Source: Rhizopus sp. PT2906 | Lineage: Eukaryota > Mucoromycota > Mucoromycetes > Mucorales > Rhizopodaceae | NCBI GenBank assembly: GCA_025529335.1 | Contig: JAMYHX010000736.1 | Coordinates: 1 to 14,621, forward strand | DNA length: 14,621 nucleotides | Direction: 5' to 3' | In this document: positions 9,661 through 14,621 of the stretch, piece after piece | Layout of the letters: each line of letters begins with the position of its first letter | Numbering within the stretch: position 1 is the stretch's first letter | Position numbers and translations under genes: made by a program | The notes under the pieces: generated by a model | What the model saw: only the letters and a program-made list of their open reading frames with translations | Databases searched by the model: none | Told to the model about the DNA's origin: nothing

Positions 9661-11218
9661 CTATTTTGCATTCTGAAAATCACTCTTTAATGCTTCTATA
9701 GCAGATTTTGTACCAAAGATAAGGCCGACGATACCAAGCAGAACGACAAGGAAGCAGAGGAACAGTTCAAAGATGGACTTGTTTCTGAAACCTGTCAGCT
9801 TGAGGTAAAACAAAATAGGAAAGATAAGGATAAGTGCACAGTTGGAGAAGGCGCCAAGGAGAGACATAAAGTCACCAAAGTAGGGAACAAAGATAGCAAT
9901 CACAGCAACAACTACCATCAAGGTCACACGAACGACAGTACGGAGTAACCATTCGATGGGCTTGGAGTGGTTAAAGGATGAGATACCAAAGAGTTTTTCA
10001 AGATCCAGAGCAAAGGATGTCATCAGGATAGGACAGGCCATCAAAACATGTACTGTGATGATCACAATCGATGCTAACTTGGCTGCTCCGTCCGGGATAT
10101 TGTTATAGATCGGCGATGAGGTATTGTCTCCGTAGACATAATAGCCGGGAATAGCAGTTAAAAAGTAAAGGCCGGAACAAGTGGCTAATCCAGCTGTGAT
10201 GACCTTATTCCAATTCTGAGGGTGTTTCATGCCTGCTTCGACGTGGGCATAAACTGGATTTCCGCCTATTTTAAGCATAATTAATTACAATTCCCTGAAG
10301 CTGACTAAAAAATTAATTACCAAAACTAAATGTAATCGAACTAAGAGCAATAGGGAATTGGTCCCAAATGACGTTGTGATGTTCCACATTAGAATAGTTG
10401 ACTTTATCCTGAAGAGCAACCACGACGACGATGAGGACAACAACAACAGTGGCCAACATACCAAAGGCACTCAAGACACCGACTTCTTTCATGGATCTAA
10501 AGAAAAGGAAAGGGATCGCAACAATGACAGAACAGATAATGACCCAAATAGGAAATGTCAGTTCGGCTCTTGTTCCCTTACAGACCTCATGCAGGTTTTG
10601 GCCAGCCAATAGCAAGTAAAGCACGGGTACACCAATAAGAGTAACGGCAGTAAAGAAAAAGGATAGCCAGCCTCCGATTGGACCAAAGGCAGCTTCGGCC
10701 ACTTCTTGATAAGATGACAGTCGAGTCTTTCCATTATGATATAAGCATCGAATTAAAACAATTCCAGAGTCTATAAAAGCTGTTTAAGCATATGTGGAGG
10801 GTGATGTATCGTATTGCATTTTACATGTTGAAAATAACCAACTAAGGCCAAGGATAAACAAACCTATAAAAAAAAAAGAGTTGGCACTTGTCAAAATCAT
10901 AAACAATGACTGTTTACCTATCCATCCTCCTTGTTTTAATGAATAAGGTAGACCAAGTGCGCCTGTACCAGCTACGACACAAACAACATTAAAATAGGCC
11001 AAGAAGGATGAACCGCCTTCGTTATTCGTATCAACACCATGACTGAAAGAAACGGCTTCATGCTCGATTTCAGCTATTGTTTTAAGAAAAGGGGGGTGAG
11101 TTTAAGCCGTTGTGATGATTGATCATGAGATGGTGTTACAAATAATACTGTCAGATTGACAATTATCTTGAGCTAATTTGAATGATTTCTCATCCATATT
11201 TCGTAGTTCAGCACTCAT
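9661..11218 (-). CDS. AAAP-family amino-acid transporter (Aa_trans)
   Basis: Multi-spanning amino-acid permease of the AAAP/AVT-like family, about 10-11 hydrophobic spans, located in the plasma or vacuolar membrane. Five exons: 11218-11140, 11073-10918, 10863-10825, 10770-10321 and 10265-9661. The last three introns (54, 54, 55 nt) have GT-AG ends and join in phase, restoring GGWIGLFILGL, WLFSTYSGIVLIRC and TFSFGGNPVYAHVEAGMK. The family core is FNVVCVVAGTGALGLPYSL near residues 54-72, then the Gly-Gly-Trp loop, YQEVAEAAFG, and the GGNPVYAHVEA motif. The product is about 442 residues, the usual length. Exon 1 could end at 11140 (GTAACA donor) or 11149 (GTATTA donor); both are in phase, changing the length by three residues. 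Exon 3 is only 39 nt. The substrate is unknown; neutral amino acids are typical. Confidence 0.92.
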
Positions 11219-11555
11219 TAAAAGCTCAATTCAAAGAAAAGAGGGAGATAAAATGAGCGGAAATGAAAAAAATGTTTTTTCAGGCCTTTTTTTTTTTTTT
11301 TTAAATTAAGGTGAGTCATCGGAGAAGTGGGAACTTTAACATCCAATCTCAAGTTCTCACGATACAACATTTGAATGTAACTATATACAGTCAATGAATT
11401 TACTCAAGATATAATTATGACTATTCATTTTCATATCAAGTTACATCGATCTGCGCAATATCACAAAGTCATCTAGTGTCCTTCAGAGATGTATTGGCAG
11501 CACCCTTGTTTTCAACTATCCTTTTCCAAGGATACATAATGACATGATTTATTTT
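11219..11555. other. Promoter region of the amino-acid transporter and 3' flank of the next gene
   Basis: About 340 bp between two minus-strand genes. It has a T16 run at 11287-11302, seen as an A-tract upstream of the transporter, and a purine-rich plus strand (CT-rich leader on the minus strand). No clear TATA box and no coding signal were seen. Confidence 0.5.
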
Positions 11556-12170
11556 TCATGATATCCGTTTCAGACAACTAGTGCTAATAATTGATATCAA
11601 TACAAAATAATCACTCTTGTGCTTATAAACTCACCTACTTTCTCGATTTTTTTTTCCAAGCTGTGTTGTATGCTCCAGTGAAGGGCGGGCATCAATTAGT
11701 GATGTCTGTATGTTGCCAGATAAGTCAAGAATGTTACTAAAACCATTGATGTTTTAATAAACATATTGTCTTGGTGTTTTTATAATTAACTAAAAGTGTT
11801 TTTGGAAGCATTACCTAACTTTGGCATGCGCTTCCATCATATACTTCAACCGCCTTTTGCTTGATGGAAAACAGTTCAACAATGTGTCTTTTCCCTGAAA
11901 GAAGGTCTGCATTGTTGATTAGGAATGTAATCAAAACATTGTTAATACTCACATCTTTTACTTGAGCCTCTTGTTTCTTCATTGGGATTTGGAAATATGA
12001 AAAAGAAAAAATTAAAACTGCTACGCGTGTAAATGTCTTGAGGTTGATTTACCTGCTCATCTTGCGCATCAAACACTTCCTGATATAAAGTATTAATACA
12101 CAACATCATGTCCATATGACTTTTTCCACTAACCCCATTTCCTTCTATACTGTTGCATTCAACTTACCAT
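11556..12170 (-). CDS. Small multi-exon gene, charged helical protein of about 87 residues, unknown function
   Basis: Not visible as a long ORF; built from splice sites. Preferred exons: 12170-12168 (ATG only), 12079-12053, 11976-11953, 11894-11815, 11736-11635 and 11583-11556. Introns are 88, 76, 58, 78 and 51 nt, with strong donors (GTAAGT, GTAAAT, GTGAGT, GTAATG, GTGAGT), and the phase holds through all of them. The protein starts MEVFDAQDEQ, passes through SSKRRLKYMMEAHAKVSNIL and ends in a basic CLKRIS. It is polar, probably helical or coiled-coil, with no signal peptide or membrane span. Alternative start: an in-frame ATG at 12115, inside the first intron, adds MDMMLCINTLYQ in place of M (98 residues). 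An out-of-frame ATG at 12186 would make a short overlapping uORF. A TATA box lies upstream at 12261. Family not recognised; a small complex subunit is possible. Confidence 0.6.
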
Positions 12171-12253
12171 AACTTGTAAAAAACATGACCACAAACAAAG
12201 TAAATTCTTTAGTGAAAAGAAAGAGTTGTGCAGTAAAGCAAGATTTGTTTGAG

Positions 12254-12261
12254 TTTTTATA
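12254..12261 (-). promoter_or_regulatory. TATA box of the small multi-exon gene
   Basis: On the minus strand TATAAAAA lies 84 nt upstream of the preferred ATG (12170) and about 70 nt from the upstream out-of-frame ATG, followed by a CT-containing leader. It supports transcription of the hidden gene. Confidence 0.45.
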
Positions 12262-12426
12262 GGGAAGCATATGGCTGTCGTTTGTTTGCAACGTTGCCAA
12301 TATTATTGTCATTGATGTACGATAAAAAATAAAGAGTAAATTCAAACACGAGGCAGTTATCAAGAGATAGGTCTTTATTGAAAAGAGAGCCTCTTTTTTT
12401 TTATTTTTCATCCTCTTTATTAAAAG

Positions 12427-12434
12427 TATAAAAA
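12427..12434 (+). promoter_or_regulatory. Plus-strand TATA box pointing away from the small gene
   Basis: TATAAAAA on the plus strand is about 165 bp from the oppositely oriented TATA at 12254-12261, forming a divergent pair. No plus-strand coding exon follows: the first ATGs end almost at once. A noncoding transcript or a chance match are both possible. Confidence 0.25.
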
Positions 12435-12451
12435 GCAGACATCTTCACCAT

Positions 12452-12581
12452 CTACTTGAATTTCACACCTGTTATTTTTCCAGGGCTACTTGCACTCAGA
12501 ACGCAGTTTGAAGTCGAACAACCCACTTTATCTTCCAGACATTCTTTTGTACAGTCTCCTTTTTGTTTTTGCAGCCCTTTC
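12452..12581 (-). CDS. Possible terminal exon of a small cysteine-containing protein
   Basis: On the minus strand a TTAACAG acceptor-like site (AG at 12583-12582) is followed by 42 codons and a TAG at 12454-12452. The peptide reads KGLQKQKGDC, then TKECLEDKVGCSTSNC, then a Ser/Gly/Lys-rich tail ending GVKFK. Four cysteines are spaced C-x3-C-x6-C-x4-C, as in small secreted or disulphide-rich proteins. A minus-strand TATAAAAA with an inverted CCAAT about 20 bp upstream of it lies near 12914-12935, but I could not build an in-phase upstream exon with a start codon. No family is recognised. It could be a real last exon, a decayed gene, or chance. Confidence 0.3.
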
Positions 12582-13391
12582 CTGTTAATTCAAAAGCTCG
12601 TATATACTTTCCATTATCCATGTAGATGGCCTGAATGGCACACGCATCATGAGACACATTTCATACTTGTAATGAAAACTTTTTCAAAGATGAACTGAAC
12701 ACAAAGCAACAAAATAATCAAGCATATCACAATCCCCCCTTACAGTAAGGATCAAAAGAGGAAGAAGAGAGAAATATATTGGTGCTTCCTTGACAGCATC
12801 AAATTATAATAAGCATGTTTCCCTCTTTTTCTCTCTCGAGTTTTTTACTGCAGTTAACTTGGATATATATCATTAGATCAAGGGTATTTTTACCGCCTAA
12901 AGTTCACTCCTTATTTTTTATATCGGCCAATGAATATCGACCTGTGCTTGAAATTAGCTTTAATCCGTAAAATCTGCGTCTTCATTTGGTGGCTTCTAAG
13001 AGATAAAAGAATTCATCGAGCTTTGATGGAAATATTTTGAAGTAGAGTCATTTGGTGTCATCTAATAAATAAGCCCAGATGATGTACAGTATACAAAGGA
13101 ATTGGGTAACACACACATACACTTCATCTATAGCTATTAGTATTTCAATGACACAAGACACATTCTGAACTGAATATCGTTGATTCGAACGATAACAATG
13201 AGAGTGGATTGAGAACCTACGTTTATTAAATCTTTTTGTTATTGACAATTCTATTCCTGCTTCCGACTGTAAGAAAATACTTTTTCATTGGCTAACCCAT
13301 GCGCTATTTTTATAACCTTTTTTTTTTTTTCGATAAACACTAAATCCCGTTTTGTCACCTCTTTTTTTCCCTTGATTTTTTTGTAATCTCA
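12582..13391. other. Intergenic region upstream of the copper-fist gene
   Basis: No confident gene. It includes a possible minus-strand promoter (TATAAAAA with ATTGG) near 12914-12935. An imperfect inverted repeat lies at about 13175-13192, and a T13 run at 13318-13330. Minus-strand frames here (for example 13048-13248) resemble no family. Confidence 0.4.
13310..13316 (+). promoter_or_regulatory. Putative TATA element of the copper-fist gene
   Basis: TTATAAC lies about 77 nt upstream of the ATG at 13392 and is followed by T- and CT-rich leader sequence. Upstream at 13287-13291 there is an ATTGG (inverted CCAAT). Spacing matches the other genes in the window. Confidence 0.35.
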
Positions 13392-14621
13392 ATGATTATC
13401 AATGGGCAAAAATGGTCTTGTGGTAAATTCTTTGAACCTCTTTAATACGACAACATTTGCAAAAATATGCGACTGACTCTTTCTTTTTATATGTAAACAG
13501 AAACTTGTATAAAAGTAGTCTTGTATTCTTTATAAAAAGCAGCCGATCGTAACTTGTTTTCTCTTTTAGGGACATCGTGCATCAAGTTGTGAACATACTG
13601 ATCGACAACTGATCTTGATTAAAAAGAAAGGAAGACCAGCAACACAATGCTTGAAATGTAGAGAACTTCGAATCGTGCGGCAACTTCATAGACGCTGTGA
13701 ATGTTTAGTAAAGAATAATGGTATCAACAAAATAGAAGCCAACATAAAAAGTAACGATACCAACATAAAATCACAAGGTAAAATCTTTGATTAAAAAAGA
13801 AATAGTATTTACAACATATCTCCCGCTTCAGATGGGAAGAGCAGAAAGAGGCACAAGACACTGCGGCCATTAGCTCCAAAACAAGACATGATGCATGATT
13901 TACAGGAATTACTGGATGCTAAAACACTGTATTCACTACATAATCAAGATTTATTACGAGTTGATATCAGCTGTCGTGACGAACAAAAGTATCCAACTCA
14001 TGAGTGGAAGAATGTGGATGAACAACCGCCAGAAAAGACGGAGGGTGAAAAGACTTGCTGCACTCCAGTGAAACGGTCAGATGACAACAACCAGGAACCA
14101 TTAAAAAAATGCTGCAGCACGCAGACAGCTTTTACGAGTAAATGCTGTACAAGTGATAATGCTAGTAATAATACTAGTGATAATAATAATAATAATAATA
14201 ATAACAAAGTGAGAATAAGCAGCTGTTGCAATAGTAATAGTGGTAGTTGCTGCAGTTCAAGTCAATCAGCAGAATCCGTTTCATTTTCATTACCCACACA
14301 TGACTTGACGGGCCTACTACCGAACAATGGCGCTCGACCGGCCATGTCCTGTCTAGGACCTGCTGCCAAGAACCAGCAAGGAGAGATTATTCGTCTAGTC
14401 ACTTGTCGATGCGGCGATAATTGTGCCTGTATCGGTTGCGACGCTCATCCTTCACGCGCCATGAAAGAAGGTAGAAATGATGTATACATCGGATTCAATG
14501 AAAGTCATACCAGGAAACTCTCTATTTCTGCCATCACTTGGCCGTCTTCATCAAACCCAGATCCTTCTTCTCCCAAACCAGACTTTCCTGAAACTATTTT
14601 GGCCGAAGATGGGACCATGCT
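13392..14621 (+). CDS. Copper-fist transcription factor (Cuf1/Mac1/Ace1 family), 3' end outside the window
   Basis: Nuclear copper-sensing DNA-binding regulator. Exons: 13392-13422, 13501-13514 (14 nt), 13570-13777 and 13832 onward; introns are 78, 55 and 54 nt, all GT-AG. Splicing gives MIINGQKWSCETCIK then GHRASSCEHTD, the canonical N-terminal copper fist, so the start is certain. Zinc ligands are C10, C13, C22 and H24; the minor-groove motif KKKGRP ends at P38; further cysteines are C42, C45, C58 and C60. A linker carries eight Asn (202-209) and five Cys-Cys pairs (160, 178, 189, 216, 224). A second Cys motif, CRCGDNCACIGCDAH (276-290), resembles the C-terminal copper-sensing motif of Cuf1/Mac1. 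The frame is open at the window edge after 347 residues. Whether it activates uptake or detoxification genes cannot be told from sequence. Confidence 0.95.
14182..14202 (+). repeat. (AAT)7 microsatellite inside the copper-fist gene
   Basis: Seven AAT units followed by AAC encode an eight-Asn run between the third and fourth Cys-Cys pairs. It is in frame, so slippage would alter the linker length without a frameshift. Probably polymorphic among strains. Confidence 0.8.

Noticed and set aside
12145..12411. 88-codon minus-strand ORF over the small gene's promoter
   Set aside because: It contains the TATA box and leader of the small gene and reads into a GTAAGT intron; it is better explained as promoter plus 5' exon.
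13170..13195. T-arm-like inverted repeat around GATTCGAAC, possible tRNA
   Set aside because: No matching acceptor, D-arm or anticodon arm could be placed around it.
13998..14231. 77-codon minus-strand ORF with Leu runs
   Set aside because: Antisense to the Asn repeat and Cys-Cys region of the copper-fist gene; the Leu run is the complement of AAT repeats.
1..14621. A biosynthetic cluster, prokaryote-style operon, CRISPR array or viral insert
   Set aside because: Genes are independent, intron-containing fungal genes of unrelated function; no spaced direct repeats, and no polymerase or capsid-like frames were seen.

Overview
The window looks like nuclear DNA from an early-diverging filamentous fungus, most likely Mucoromycota (Mucorales-type). 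It is AT-rich, with many short GT-AG introns of about 51-88 nt, pyrimidine-rich leaders and compact multi-exon genes. The fungal copper-fist regulator, PTR2-type peptide transporter and AAAP amino-acid permease confirm a fungus. The genus is not determinable by eye.

Layout, left to right. (1) The 3' end of an unidentified plus-strand gene (to 222), convergent with (2) a two-exon NADP-type zinc alcohol dehydrogenase of the Adh6/cinnamyl-alcohol-dehydrogenase group (544-1645, minus). (3) An intergenic stretch to 3414 with one weak small-gene candidate. (4) A two-exon POT/PTR2 oligopeptide transporter (3415-5156, minus) with GATA motifs upstream. (5) About 4.5 kb of gene-poor, AT-rich DNA (5157-9660) holding a 150-bp pogo/Tigger-like MITE (7093-7242) and unassigned ORF remnants. 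(6) A five-exon AAAP amino-acid transporter (9661-11218, minus). (7) A previously hidden small multi-exon gene (11556-12170, minus) encoding a charged protein of about 87 residues that I cannot assign. (8) A regulatory/unknown stretch with facing TATA boxes and a possible Cys-rich terminal exon (12452-12581, minus). (9) A copper-fist transcription factor (13392 to beyond 14621, plus) whose zinc module is assembled across three exons, including a 14-nt microexon.

Exon models were built by hand from splice consensus, reading-phase continuity and family resemblance. The dehydrogenase, both transporters and the copper-fist factor are secure. The small gene is supported by phase continuity through four internal introns but has no recognised homologue. 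The two transporters import nitrogen (peptides and amino acids), and the GATA motifs suggest nitrogen control of the peptide transporter. The copper-fist factor is probably an independent copper-responsive regulator. I see no sign that these genes form one pathway or cluster.
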